DNA from: Phycisphaerae bacterium
GTDB taxonomy: Bacteria; Planctomycetota; Phycisphaerae; Phycisphaerales; SM1A02
Assembly (NCBI GenBank): GCA_002862305.1
Contig: PKCS01000054.1
Span: 71,848-108,622 of the forward strand
DNA length: 36,775 bases
Direction of reading: 5' to 3'
Below are positions 10,587 through 18,053 of the stretch, in pieces. A program made the translations under genes and the position numbers. Each line of letters begins with the position of its first letter. Positions within the stretch are counted from its first letter, which is position 1. A model generated the notes under the pieces. That model was not told the origin of the DNA. It saw only the letters and a program-made list of their open reading frames with translations, and ran no database searches.

Positions 10587-11429
10587 ATGACGGACCAGAA
10601 CGCTGTTCAGGACACGGAAGACCGGACCCGGGACCTGTTCGGGCGTCATCGAGCGCTGGTGGGGATGATCCACGTGGGGGCGCTCCCCGGGACCCCGAGG
10701 GGAATCCTCACCATCGACCAGCTGATCATCAACGCCGCACGCGACGGGGCGCTGCTCGCGGAGGCGGGATTCGACGCCCTGCTGGTGGAGAACATGCACG
10801 ACCTCCCCTACCTCAGGCGGGAGGTGGGACCGGAGATCGTCGCCGGCATGACGGTGATCGCACGGGCGCTGCGCGAGACCCTCGACCTGCCGACGGGGAT
10901 CCAGATCCTGGCGGGGGCGAACCGGGAGGCCCTGGCGGTGGCCCAGGCCGCGGACTGCGGATTCATACGGGCCGAGGGGTTCGCCTACGCGAGCGTGGCG
11001 GACGAGGGCCTGCTGGAGGAGGCGGATGCCGGACCGTTGCTCCGGTATCGACGGGCGATCGGGGCGGACGGGGTGCGAGTGATCGCGGACGTACGGAAGA
11101 AGCACAGTGCCCATGCGATCACCTCGGACGTGCCCCTCGACGAGCAGGTCCGGACCGCGGAGTTCATGGGTGCCGAGGCGGTGGTGGTGACCGGGTCGGC
11201 GACCGGCCGGTCGGTCGACCGGCAGGAGCTCGAGCAGGCCGCGGCGGCCTCCACGCTGCCGACCATCGTCGGCTCGGGGGCCTGCCGGGAAACGGTGGCG
11301 GAGCTCCTCGACACGGCGGATGCGGTGATCGTGGGCAGCGCCGCCAAGCTCGACGGTCGGTGGCAGCACGGCGTGGACGCCGGACGGGCCGCGGGGATCG
11401 TGGAGGCCGCACGCAGCAGGCACCCATGA
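10587..11429 (+). CDS. BtpA/SgcQ-family TIM-barrel protein
   Basis: 280 residues of the BtpA/SgcQ family: LVGMIHVGALPGTP at the start, FDALLVENMHDLPY, GIQILAGANREALAVAQAA, FIRAEGF, VIADVRKKHSAHA, AVVVTGSATG and a phosphate-binding-like IVGSGA...DAVIVGSAAKLDG. In cyanobacteria BtpA affects photosystem I stability and in E. coli the homologue is part of the sgc cluster; neither role fits here, so function is unassigned. The ATG at 10587 has GGAG five bases upstream (10578-10581). It heads a four-gene plus-strand operon and overlaps the in-frame ATG at 11426 before the next gene. Confidence 0.83.
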   Translation: MTDQNAVQDTEDRTRDLFGRHRALVGMIHVGALPGTPRGILTIDQLIINAARDGALLAEAGFDALLVENMHDLPYLRREVGPEIVAGMTVIARALRETLDLPTGIQILAGANREALAVAQAADCGFIRAEGFAYASVADEGLLEEADAGPLLRYRRAIGADGVRVIADVRKKHSAHAITSDVPLDEQVRTAEFMGAEAVVVTGSATGRSVDRQELEQAAAASTLPTIVGSGACRETVAELLDTADAVIVGSAAKLDGRWQHGVDAGRAAGIVEAARSRHP

Positions 11430-11446
11430 TGCCTACACTGGGTTCG

Positions 11447-12313
11447 ATGCTGGTCTGGATCAACGGGACAATATCACCACCTGAGGAGGCGAGGATCAGC
11501 GTCTTCGACCGCGGGTTCATGTACGGGGACGCGGTGTACGAACTCGTCCGGTTCTTCGGGGGTGAGGGATTCGGACTCGACCTCCACGTGGAACGCCTTC
11601 GCTCGAACCTCGCACGCACCGGGATCGGGGGATTCGACCCCGACCGATACCCGGCGATCGCCGGGGAGCTGCTCGACGGACTCGGGAGCGGGGACGCGAC
11701 GGTGTACCTCCAGGTCACCAGGGGGGTCCAGATGCCGCGGCGGCACCTTCCCGCGGACGACCTGACGCCCACGGTGGTCGCGGTCGCGAGCCTCGCGAAG
11801 TCGCTGGAGGACCTCGAGCGACCAGCCGGGGTCACCGTCGCCATCCATCCGGACCTGAGGCGGGTGCACTGCGACGTGAAGGCGACGAGCCTGCTGGAGA
11901 ACGTGCTGGCGACGATGTCCGCGAGCGAGTCCGGGGCGCAGGAGCCGATCCTGGAGGTCGGGGGGCAGCTCACCGAGGGCGCCTCCTCCAGCATCTTCCT
12001 GGTCGATCGGGGCTCCCTGCGGACGCCACGCCTGGACGAGCCGCGGCCGATCCTCCCCGGGATCAGCCGAAGGCTGGTCGTGGAGGTCGCGGGGGAACTC
12101 GGAATCGAGTGCCGGGAGGAGGCGGTCACCGCGCGAGAGCTCCGGGAGGCCGGGGAGGCGTTCCTGACCTCCAGCAGCCGGGTCCTCGCCCCGGTGACCC
12201 GGGTCGACGGGACGGAGATCGGATCGGGGACCGCGGGAGAGGTTACCCTGCGGATCCATCGTGCGCTCGTCGAGCGCATTCGAGGCATGTCCGCGCTCCA
12301 TTCGGGCGCCTGA
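11447..12313 (+). CDS. Class IV PLP aminotransferase, D-alanine transaminase-like
   Basis: 288 residues of the fold-type IV aminotransferases (branched-chain aminotransferase, D-amino-acid transaminase, ADC lyase). Seen: MLVWINGTISPPEEARISVF and DRGFMYGDAVYE, the DAAT-like RRVHCDVKATSLLENVLA with PLP lysine Lys145, and LTEGASSSIFLV with cofactor-binding Glu177. Both numbers equal those of the Bacillus D-amino-acid transaminase, which supports the start at 11447; an ATG at 11426 overlapping the btpA stop would add seven residues. A D-amino-acid transaminase would feed D-Ala or D-Glu to peptidoglycan. ADC lyase or BCAT activity cannot be excluded by eye. Confidence 0.85.
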   Translation: MLVWINGTISPPEEARISVFDRGFMYGDAVYELVRFFGGEGFGLDLHVERLRSNLARTGIGGFDPDRYPAIAGELLDGLGSGDATVYLQVTRGVQMPRRHLPADDLTPTVVAVASLAKSLEDLERPAGVTVAIHPDLRRVHCDVKATSLLENVLATMSASESGAQEPILEVGGQLTEGASSSIFLVDRGSLRTPRLDEPRPILPGISRRLVVEVAGELGIECREEAVTARELREAGEAFLTSSSRVLAPVTRVDGTEIGSGTAGEVTLRIHRALVERIRGMSALHSGA

Positions 12314-12328
12314 AGGCAGGAGACCACG

Positions 12329-13117
12329 ATGACCACGCTCGACCTGATCGCGATCTCGGTGGGGAACACCCGGATCCACATCGGATTCTTCAGGGGGGAT
12401 GAACTCGATCGGTCGTGGGACATCGATCTCGAGGACCGCATGCAGGCGGTCGAGGTGGTCACCCAGGCATGGAAGTCCTGCGAGGGATCGGAGCGGCGCG
12501 CGGTGGCCCTCGCCTCCGTCAACGAGCAGCTGGCGATGGAGCTGAGATCGGTGATCGAGGACCAGCTCGGCGAGGAGGTCTACGAGCTGGGCAGCGACCT
12601 GCCGGTCCCCATCGGGGTGGCGCTCGATCCCGAGGCGACACCCGGGGTCGACCGGCTGCTGTGCGCGGCGGCGAGCTGGGACCTGCTGAAGCAGGCGTGC
12701 GTGGTGGTGGATGCAGGGACCGCGGTGACCATCGACTTCGTGGATGGGGAGGGTGTCTTCCACGGCGGGGTGATCGCCCCCGGGCTGCAGATGCAGCTCG
12801 ATGCCCTGCAGGCCGGCACCGACGCACTGCCCGAGCTTCGCTTCGAGAAGCCGACCGGCGAGCCGTACGGCCGGAACACCGCTTCGGCCATGCAGAGGGG
12901 TGTCTTCCACGGCGTCCGGGGACTGGCATGGAGGATGGTCGAGGAGTTCGCGCGATCCTACGAGGCGTTCCCACTGGTGGTCGCGACCGGGGGCAACGCC
13001 GAGGACCTGTTCGCCGACGACGAACTGGTGAACCGCCTGGTACCCGATCTTGAACTCCGGGGGATCGCGGTGGCCGCGAGGCTGGCGCTGGCCGAGGCGG
13101 CCGAGAACGAGGAGTGA
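12329..13117 (+). CDS. coaX: Type III pantothenate kinase
   Basis: First enzyme of coenzyme A synthesis, ATP plus pantothenate to 4'-phosphopantothenate. 262 residues of the ASKHA-fold CoaX family: ISVGNTRIHIGFF, TPGVDRLLCAAA (Asp108), VVVDAGTAVTIDFV (Asp128), HGGVIAPGLQMQ and LVVATGGNA. The first motif normally reads D-x-GNT; here the Asp is Ser10, a notable change because that Asp helps position the phosphates/metal. AGGAG lies a few bases before the ATG. It is third in the btpA operon, 15 bases after the aminotransferase, and overlaps or abuts the GTPase gene. Confidence 0.9.
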   Translation: MTTLDLIAISVGNTRIHIGFFRGDELDRSWDIDLEDRMQAVEVVTQAWKSCEGSERRAVALASVNEQLAMELRSVIEDQLGEEVYELGSDLPVPIGVALDPEATPGVDRLLCAAASWDLLKQACVVVDAGTAVTIDFVDGEGVFHGGVIAPGLQMQLDALQAGTDALPELRFEKPTGEPYGRNTASAMQRGVFHGVRGLAWRMVEEFARSYEAFPLVVATGGNAEDLFADDELVNRLVPDLELRGIAVAARLALAEAAENEE

Positions 13118-13119
13118 GC

Positions 13120-14127
13120 GTGCCCCGCGGGGACGGTTCGGGTCGGACGATCGGCTGGTGGGCGAGCAGCGCGCTTCCGGGCGCGATCGGGATGATGCAC
13201 CTGCATGGCGACGTCGAATCCACCTTCGAGGGCCTGAGTGCGCGGATCCCGCCGGTCGGCGGGACCAGGCTGGTGGACCTGGAGGGCATCGATGACGCGG
13301 TCCTGGCCCGAACCGGGACGGAGTCCTGCCTGGTGATGCCCCACGGAGGTCCGAGGATTCGACGACTGGTGACGGGTCTGATGGAGGCGAACGGGGTGCA
13401 GCTCGTGGATGCATCCACGGTGGACGCGCAGACGACCTGGCCCGAGGCCCTGGATCGGGTCGAGGCCACCATGCTGCAGGCGCTTTCGATGACGGAGAGC
13501 CCCCGGGCGATCCCTCTGCTGCTCGCGCAGCCTCGCAGGCACCGGTCAGACGGGGCGCGGCCGGAACGAGGCTCACCGAGGCAGCGCACGCTGGATCGAC
13601 TGCTGGTCCCGCCGGTGGTCGCCCTGGCGGGGGTGCCCAACGTCGGGAAGAGCACCCTGATCAACCGGCTGGCGGGGCGGGACGTGGCGATCACCGCGGA
13701 CCTGGCGGGCACCACCCGGGATGCGGTGGTCGCGCGGGTGGTTTTGGATGGACTGGCGTGCGAGGTCGTCGATCTCCCGGGTCGACGGGAGGAGGGCGAC
13801 GAGATCGAGCGGGAGTCGATCCGCCTGTCGGAACGCTTCATCGAGGAGGCGGACCTGCTGGTCCTGGTGACCGACGAGCGCGACCTCAACCCGGAGGGGC
13901 TGGGCCGCAAGCCCGACCTCCGGGTGTCCAACAAGGCCGACCTCCGCCGGGGGGATCCCGGGGACCCGGGGCTCGGGATGAGTGCCATGCTCGGAGAGGG
14001 GATCGAGGAGTTCAGGATCGCCGTCCGACGGATGCTGGTGCCCGACGAGGAGCTCGACTCCGAGGAGCCGTGGCTGATGCAGCCGGCCAGCGGAGGGGTG
14101 CCGGTTCAGAGCCCCACGATGGAGTAG
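13120..14127 (+). CDS. Shortened MnmE/TrmE-like GTPase
   Basis: About 335 residues against roughly 450 for MnmE. The N-terminus (SSALPGAIGMMHLHGD, then DDAVLARTGTESCLVMPHGGP) resembles the tetrahydrofolate-binding N-domain of MnmE (its GRGA.G and HCHGGP segments). The helical middle domain is shortened. The G domain is complete: GVPNVGKST (P-loop, about residue 171), AGTTRD (G2), DLPGRREEGDEIE (G3, Leu-Pro in place of Thr-Ala), NKAD (G4) and SAM (G5). The C-terminal Cys-x-GK end that MnmE needs for tRNA U34 modification is missing. The GTG at 13120 has GGAG five bases upstream; GTG 13114, overlapping the coaX stop, is the alternative. The last 22 bases overlap the 3' end of fabI. Confidence 0.8.
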   Translation: MPRGDGSGRTIGWWASSALPGAIGMMHLHGDVESTFEGLSARIPPVGGTRLVDLEGIDDAVLARTGTESCLVMPHGGPRIRRLVTGLMEANGVQLVDASTVDAQTTWPEALDRVEATMLQALSMTESPRAIPLLLAQPRRHRSDGARPERGSPRQRTLDRLLVPPVVALAGVPNVGKSTLINRLAGRDVAITADLAGTTRDAVVARVVLDGLACEVVDLPGRREEGDEIERESIRLSERFIEEADLLVLVTDERDLNPEGLGRKPDLRVSNKADLRRGDPGDPGLGMSAMLGEGIEEFRIAVRRMLVPDEELDSEEPWLMQPASGGVPVQSPTME

Positions 14128-14885
14128 CCGCTGTCGACGTAGACCACCTGCCCGGTGATCCCGGCGGAGTAGTCGCTGAGGAGCCAGGCGGCGGTGTTGC
14201 CGACGTCGGAGCCGCTGATGTTTCGGTGAAGCGGCGCCTTCTGCTCGACCCAGTCGAGGATCTCGGCGAACCCCCCCACCGCCATCGAGCTCATGGTCCG
14301 GAGCGGGCCACCGGAGATGACGTTCATGCGGAGGTTCCTGGGTCCGAGTTCCAGGGCGAGGTACCGGTTGGTGGCCTCGAGGGCGGCCTTGGCGACGCCC
14401 ATCACGTTGTAGCCGGGCACCGCCTTCTCGGAACCGTAGTAGCTCATGGCCAGCATCGAGCCGCCATCGGGCATCACGTCCGCCGCCCGGTTCGCCATGG
14501 CCGCGTAGGTGTAGGCCGAGATGTCGATGGCCTGGTTGAACACCTCGCGCGGGGTGGCGGCGAACTTCCCGACCTGAAGCCAGTCCTTGTCGGCGAAGGC
14601 GATCGAATGCACCAGGAAGTCGATGGACCCGAAGTCCGTCTTGATCGATTCGAAGACCTCGTCGAGGTGCTCGTCACTCGAGGCATCGAGCGGGCGGAGC
14701 CAGGGATCCTCTATGCCGAGACCGCTGATCGCCTTCAGGCAGCGGCGCTGCATCTTCTCTCCCGGAAGGTGGGTGAAGAGACAGTCCGCGCCCTCCCGGA
14801 CCAGACTTTCGGTGATCGAATAGGCGAAGGAGCGATCGTTGGCGATCCCGACGACCAGTCCACGCTTGCCTTCCATGATGCCCAT
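14106..14885 (-). CDS. fabI: Enoyl-ACP reductase (NADH), FabI
   Basis: Last step of the fatty-acid elongation cycle. 259 residues, normal FabI length: GKRGLVVGIANDRSFAYSI (cofactor), LVHSIAFAD, then YYGSEKAVPGYNVMGVAK with Tyr149, Tyr159 and Lys166 aligning to E. coli Tyr146, Tyr156 and Lys163, and NVISGGPLRTMSS. The start ATG 14885 follows GAGAGGA; the frame stays open upstream through the tRNA gene but that is not coding. A -10-like TATACT on the minus strand (14923-14918) lies 33 bases before the ATG, without a good -35. The gene is monocistronic and convergent with the MnmE-like gene. Confidence 0.95.
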   Translation of the reverse strand: MGIMEGKRGLVVGIANDRSFAYSITESLVREGADCLFTHLPGEKMQRRCLKAISGLGIEDPWLRPLDASSDEHLDEVFESIKTDFGSIDFLVHSIAFADKDWLQVGKFAATPREVFNQAIDISAYTYAAMANRAADVMPDGGSMLAMSYYGSEKAVPGYNVMGVAKAALEATNRYLALELGPRNLRMNVISGGPLRTMSSMAVGGFAEILDWVEQKAPLHRNISGSDVGNTAAWLLSDYSAGITGQVVYVDSGYSIVGL

Positions 14886-14998
14886 GAGCGGAGTCCTCTC
14901 GAATGAATGGAGTGCAGAGTATAGGTGGTGAGGACCCGGGCAGCGATCCGACCGACGCCAGCAATCATCGGGGAACCCGGCTACAATCGCTTCCCGAC

Positions 14999-15072
14999 GC
15001 GCGCGTAGCTCAATTGGATAGAGCATCGGCCTTCGAAGCCGAGGGTTGGGGGTTCGAGTCCCTCCGCGCGTG
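14999..15072 (+). tRNA. tRNA-Arg (TCG)
   Basis: A 74-base cloverleaf. The anticodon loop CTTCGAA (anticodon TCG, reading CGA and perhaps other CGN codons) is closed by TCGGC:GCCGA; the T loop is TTCGAGT on a five-pair stem, and the acceptor GCGCGCG pairs with CGCGCGT (the first pair is G:T). Discriminator G, as in other tRNA-Arg. No CCA is encoded. A TACAAT at 14982-14987 could be its -10, but no -35 is evident. Confidence 0.93.
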
Positions 15073-15078
15073 CTTGAG

Positions 15079-15107
15079 GGGCCCCGCCACCCATGGGTGG
15101 CGGGCCC
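15079..15107. terminator. Hairpin terminator after tRNA-Arg
   Basis: An inverted repeat built on CCCGCCACCC-AT-GGGTGGCGGG (ten pairs plus three more beyond a single-base bulge), seven bases after the tRNA and 16 bases before the stop of the convergent HD-GYP gene. It can serve both transcripts. No T run follows. Confidence 0.65.
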
Positions 15108-15123
15108 GTGCCGGGGCACGGGA

Positions 15124-16854
15124 TCAGTGACTCCCGGGGGAGTGGGTGTCCCGGACCGCACGGATCCGGTCCAGCTCCTCCTCGAAGATGGCCACCAGTT
15201 CCGGATCGAAGTGGGTGCCGGACAGGTTCCGGATCTCGTCGTTGACCCGTTCCTCGGGCCAGGCGTCCTTGTAGGAGCGAACCGAGCTGAGGGCGTCGTA
15301 GACGTCGGCCAGGCCCACGATCCTCGCCTCGATGGGGATCTCCTCCCCCGCCAGGCCGTGCCGGATCGGCTTGACGGGGGAATTCGGGATCGGAAGGTCG
15401 GGGTCGAGCGCCCCGGGGTATCCGGTACCGTCCCAGCGCTCGTGGTGATGCAGCGCCACCACGCGCGCGAGCTCGTCGAAGTCCGCATGAGTGTGTTCGA
15501 AGAGGCGGGCGCCGATCAAGGTGTGCATCTGCATGCGGGCGTACTCGGCGTCATCGAGTCGACCCGGCTTCTTGAGGAGGGTGTCCGGAATCCCGATCTT
15601 TCCCACGTCGTGCAGCATCGCCGCGATCGAGAGTCGATCCCGATGGTGCTCCATGGTGACCCGGTCCATGCCGCGCCGGCGCGCCCAGCCCTCGAAGAGC
15701 ACCCGGGAGTACCCCGCCACCCTCCGCACGTGGGCCCCGGTCTCGCGTGGGTCGTGGATCTCCGCCATCGCGATCATCCGCTCGATCAGGGATCGGGTGA
15801 TCCTCGCACGCTCGAGGGCCACGCTGGCGATGGAGGCGAGGTTCCTGATCAGGCCCAGGTCCTCGGAGTCGAAGCGCCCCTTGGGCACGCCCTCGGCGGT
15901 GGTGGGATTCGCGAGCTGGAGCACCCCGAGCGGGTCGCCGCTGGGGGACTTGAGGGGGTAAGCGAGCACCGACCTCGTCCGGTAGCCGAGACGCTGGTCC
16001 TGGGCGTGGATGAATCGACATCCGGGGTCGGATGAGGTCCTGTAGACGTCCTCGACGTTGATGGGCTCGCCGGTGGTGCTGACCCTGCCCGGGATCGATT
16101 CAAGATCGATCGGGACCCGCAGGCCGCCCGCCAGGTCCGCGATGCTTCGCCCACTCTCCAGGTGGTGATCGTTCTGCATGAACCGGACCACGAGTGCCTG
16201 GTGCTCCCGGGTCAGGATGGAGCCCGACTCCGCTCGGACCAGGAGGCGCGCCCTGGTGAGGATGTGCTGCATCAGGATGTCCAGGTCGCGAATCTCGTTG
16301 AGTTCGATGCCGACCGTGCCGATCGACTCCAGGCGGACGTCCTGGGTGGCCACCTTGTCGCGCAGGGCGTCGATGGACTGCCGGAACATGTCGTTGAGGT
16401 CCTGCAGTTCGGAGTTGCTCGAACGAAGCGCGCGGGAGGCGAGGTCCGCGTCCCGGGAGTGCCGGCGCTGGTCGAGCTCCGAGGCGTAGGCCGCGGCGTG
16501 GCGACGGAGTCGTGCCTGGAACTCGATCGGGGTGGGGATCCCGTCCAGGTAGTCGGCGGCGCCGATCGAGAAGGCCCGGGCCTTGACCTCGGGGGACTGA
16601 CCGGCGCCGACCGCCACGAACGGCAACGGGAACACCGAGGAGGATGATTCGTCGGCGGGGATGTCCCGGGCGTCGACCAGGGTGATGCGGGCCGCGCTTC
16701 CGGAATCGATCGCGAGCAGGTCATCGGGAAGGCTGACCCGCCGGGGGGACCAGCGGATGCCGGCGTGGTCGGGTACCAGTGCCTCCATCGCGGCCTGGAC
16801 CGACTCCTCGTCGTGCAGTGCGATGAGCAGTGCTATCTCCGGGGGTTCGGGCAT
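15124..16854 (-). CDS. Pseudo-receiver, GAF and HD-GYP protein
   Basis: Predicted cyclic-di-GMP phosphodiesterase, cytoplasmic, 576 residues. Residues 1 to about 120 look like a response-regulator receiver (DEE near residue 15, LVDA at the phospho-acceptor place, GAADYLDGIP at the end) but the conserved Lys-Pro is lost (Gly-Ile-Pro). Then come a coiled linker (about 125-175), a GAF domain (about 180-365, with ILTRARLLVRAESGSI, GVLQLAN), and the HD-GYP domain: HDVGKIGIPDTLLKKPGRL (His415-Asp416) and HHERWDGTGYP (Gly478-Tyr479-Pro480). The metal ligands look intact. It lies 29 bases behind a prepilin gene and is probably translated from the same mRNA. Upstream candidate starts exist but lack homology. 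Confidence 0.87.
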   Translation of the reverse strand: MPEPPEIALLIALHDEESVQAAMEALVPDHAGIRWSPRRVSLPDDLLAIDSGSAARITLVDARDIPADESSSSVFPLPFVAVGAGQSPEVKARAFSIGAADYLDGIPTPIEFQARLRRHAAAYASELDQRRHSRDADLASRALRSSNSELQDLNDMFRQSIDALRDKVATQDVRLESIGTVGIELNEIRDLDILMQHILTRARLLVRAESGSILTREHQALVVRFMQNDHHLESGRSIADLAGGLRVPIDLESIPGRVSTTGEPINVEDVYRTSSDPGCRFIHAQDQRLGYRTRSVLAYPLKSPSGDPLGVLQLANPTTAEGVPKGRFDSEDLGLIRNLASIASVALERARITRSLIERMIAMAEIHDPRETGAHVRRVAGYSRVLFEGWARRRGMDRVTMEHHRDRLSIAAMLHDVGKIGIPDTLLKKPGRLDDAEYARMQMHTLIGARLFEHTHADFDELARVVALHHHERWDGTGYPGALDPDLPIPNSPVKPIRHGLAGEEIPIEARIVGLADVYDALSSVRSYKDAWPEERVNDEIRNLSGTHFDPELVAIFEEELDRIRAVRDTHSPGSH

Positions 16855-16883
16855 CGGGCCGATTCTAGCCCGTGGGATCGGTG

Positions 16884-17729
16884 TTATGGGCTGAGGACCC
16901 AGTCCTTCGAATCCGCACGATCCGCCCAGAGACGCATGTCGTCGAGGTCCTCGATGGGGAGTGCATCGACCGAACCGTCCACCCTGGAGATGACGGTCCG
17001 CCCGTTCCACCTCGCGGAGACGTTCCCGCTCGAGGTGGAGTCCTCGGGGTCGTACTCGGGCTTCCAGCGGCGGGACGCGAAGGTCGGGCTGGCCACCTTG
17101 AAGTAGCCCTCGATGCTGCGGCCGCCCCCGTTGGGCTGGGTGTCCCCGCGGGCGGAGGCGAAGACCGTCAGCCGTTCCGGATGGCGGACCTGGCTGAGGT
17201 TCGAGGCGTAGAAGTTCCCGAGCATGTCGGTCAGCGCCGGATTGAAGCAGCCATCGACCTCGTCTCCCCCGACCCAGGTCGAGTTGATCCCGAGCGACGG
17301 GAAGGTCGCCACCGCGTAGACGTAGCTCCCGTAGTCGTTCAGGCGGAGGTCCTTGAGGTAGTCCTGCTGGTCGTTGACGTAGAGGATGTCGAAGTTGAAC
17401 GACAGGTACGGTGCCAGTCGCCATGGGTACCGGTTGCCGGCCACGCCGATCGTCGCGTCGGAGATCGGAGCCCCATCGGGGGTCATCGCCTTGAGGCCCG
17501 ACCGGTACCCGGGGAGCAGGTCGCCGTCGTGATCGAGTGCGTAGTTGGTCCAGGCGATGAGGGACTGCCGGGCGGCGTTGCGCTCCGTGACTTCCCTCGC
17601 CTGGTTGCCCAGCTTGCCACCCACGAACAGCACGAGACCCAGCAGCACCAGGACGATGCTGACGACCACGAGCAGCTCGAGAAGAGTGAAGCCTCGTGGG
17701 TGCCTCTGGATGGACCGGGCGTGTGACAT
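16884..17729 (-). CDS. Planctomycete-type prepilin (N-methylation site, terminal DG motif)
   Basis: 281 residues. A type III (prepilin) signal RHPRG-FTLLELLVVVSIVLVLLG with Glu at +5 is followed by one hydrophobic helix. The remainder is a globular extracellular domain, with DYGSYVYAVATFPS, RLTVFASARGD and, near the end, ARWNGRTVISRVDGSVDAL, which resembles the H-x9-DG element of planctomycete prepilins with Trp in place of His. Such proteins are very numerous in Planctomycetota and their exact roles are mostly unknown. The ATG at 17729 has no clear ribosome site; a GTG about ten codons earlier is possible. It probably forms a two-gene unit with the HD-GYP gene. Confidence 0.8.
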   Translation of the reverse strand: MSHARSIQRHPRGFTLLELLVVVSIVLVLLGLVLFVGGKLGNQAREVTERNAARQSLIAWTNYALDHDGDLLPGYRSGLKAMTPDGAPISDATIGVAGNRYPWRLAPYLSFNFDILYVNDQQDYLKDLRLNDYGSYVYAVATFPSLGINSTWVGGDEVDGCFNPALTDMLGNFYASNLSQVRHPERLTVFASARGDTQPNGGGRSIEGYFKVASPTFASRRWKPEYDPEDSTSSGNVSARWNGRTVISRVDGSVDALPIEDLDDMRLWADRADSKDWVLSP

Positions 17730-17843
17730 GGAGGAGGTCGAACAGGATGGATTCACGGGCGTACCGAATCCTCGTGCAGCTGCTTGAACGGACGATCGGG
17801 CCGTAGAGTGTATACGGGTAAAAACACGAGGCGGAGCCTTGAA

Positions 17844-17874
17844 ATTGAGACTCAGTCTCAATATCGTGTAAAAT
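17844..17874 (+). promoter_or_regulatory. Candidate promoter with overlapping palindromic operator
   Basis: ATTGAGACT-C-AGTCTCAAT (17844-17862) is a perfect 9-1-9 palindrome. TTGAGA inside it (17845-17850) and TAAAAT (17869-17874) match -35 and -10 at five of six positions each, with an 18-base spacer. An operator covering -35 and spacer suggests repression. The 7-1-7 core TGAGACT-N-AGTCTCA resembles, but does not equal, Fur-family sites (TGAGAAT-N-ATTCTCA in several bacteria); the regulator is not identified. It would drive the gene at 18054 with a leader of about 170 bases. Confidence 0.55.
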
Positions 17875-17905
17875 TGCACGGATTGTGCCATCTCGGCAGG
17901 CATGT

Positions 17906-17937
17906 CCCTAAGCATCTTGCATCTTAGTAGCTTAGGG
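17906..17937. promoter_or_regulatory. Hairpin in the leader of the secreted-protein gene
   Basis: CCCTAAGC and GCTTAGGG form an eight-pair stem around a 16-base loop that carries part of a GCATCTT direct repeat. It lies about 25 bases after the predicted transcription start and more than 110 bases before the start codon. It matches no riboswitch class I can recognise and has no T run. Confidence 0.4.
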
Positions 17938-18053
17938 TCGAGTCCGAGCACGTTTGAAGGTATTCCATCCCCGACCATTCCCCCACCCGACCGGCTTGGG
18001 ACGAGGCCCGGTCATCGAGAATCGCAGACTGTCCCCCGAGGAGCGTATCCCCC

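Larger units (their letters stand above)
17730..18053. other. Divergent intergenic region (324 bp) with operator and leader
   Basis: No gene is seen. This is the most A/T-rich stretch of the window and separates the minus-strand prepilin from the plus-strand secreted protein. It holds a 19-bp perfect palindrome overlapping a candidate promoter (17844-17874), a small GCAC/GTGC repeat (17877-17889) and a larger hairpin (17906-17937). A GAGGAG lies about nine bases before the ATG at 18054. Confidence 0.6.

Noticed and set aside
10370-11446. 5' extension of the aminotransferase frame by 359 codons
   Set aside because: The extension runs through the BtpA gene in another frame and is arginine/glycine-rich with no homology; Lys145 and Glu177 numbering supports the start at 11447.
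11474-13576. A 700-codon open frame on the minus strand
   Set aside because: Antisense to the aminotransferase, coaX and part of the GTPase gene, all with recognisable motifs.
14886-15488. 5' extension of the fabI frame
   Set aside because: It crosses tRNA-Arg on the opposite strand and adds no known domain; FabI from 14885 has the normal length.
16855-17424. 5' extension of the first HD-GYP frame
   Set aside because: It overlaps the prepilin gene in another frame and has no homology before MPEPPEIALLIALHDEE.
17844-17862. A true Fur box
   Set aside because: Only a partial fit: two symmetrical positions differ from the usual TGAGAAT core. Kept as an operator for an unknown regulator.
17881-18053. 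A known riboswitch (c-di-GMP, TPP or cobalamin type) in the leader
   Set aside because: None of the conserved core sequences of those classes is present.
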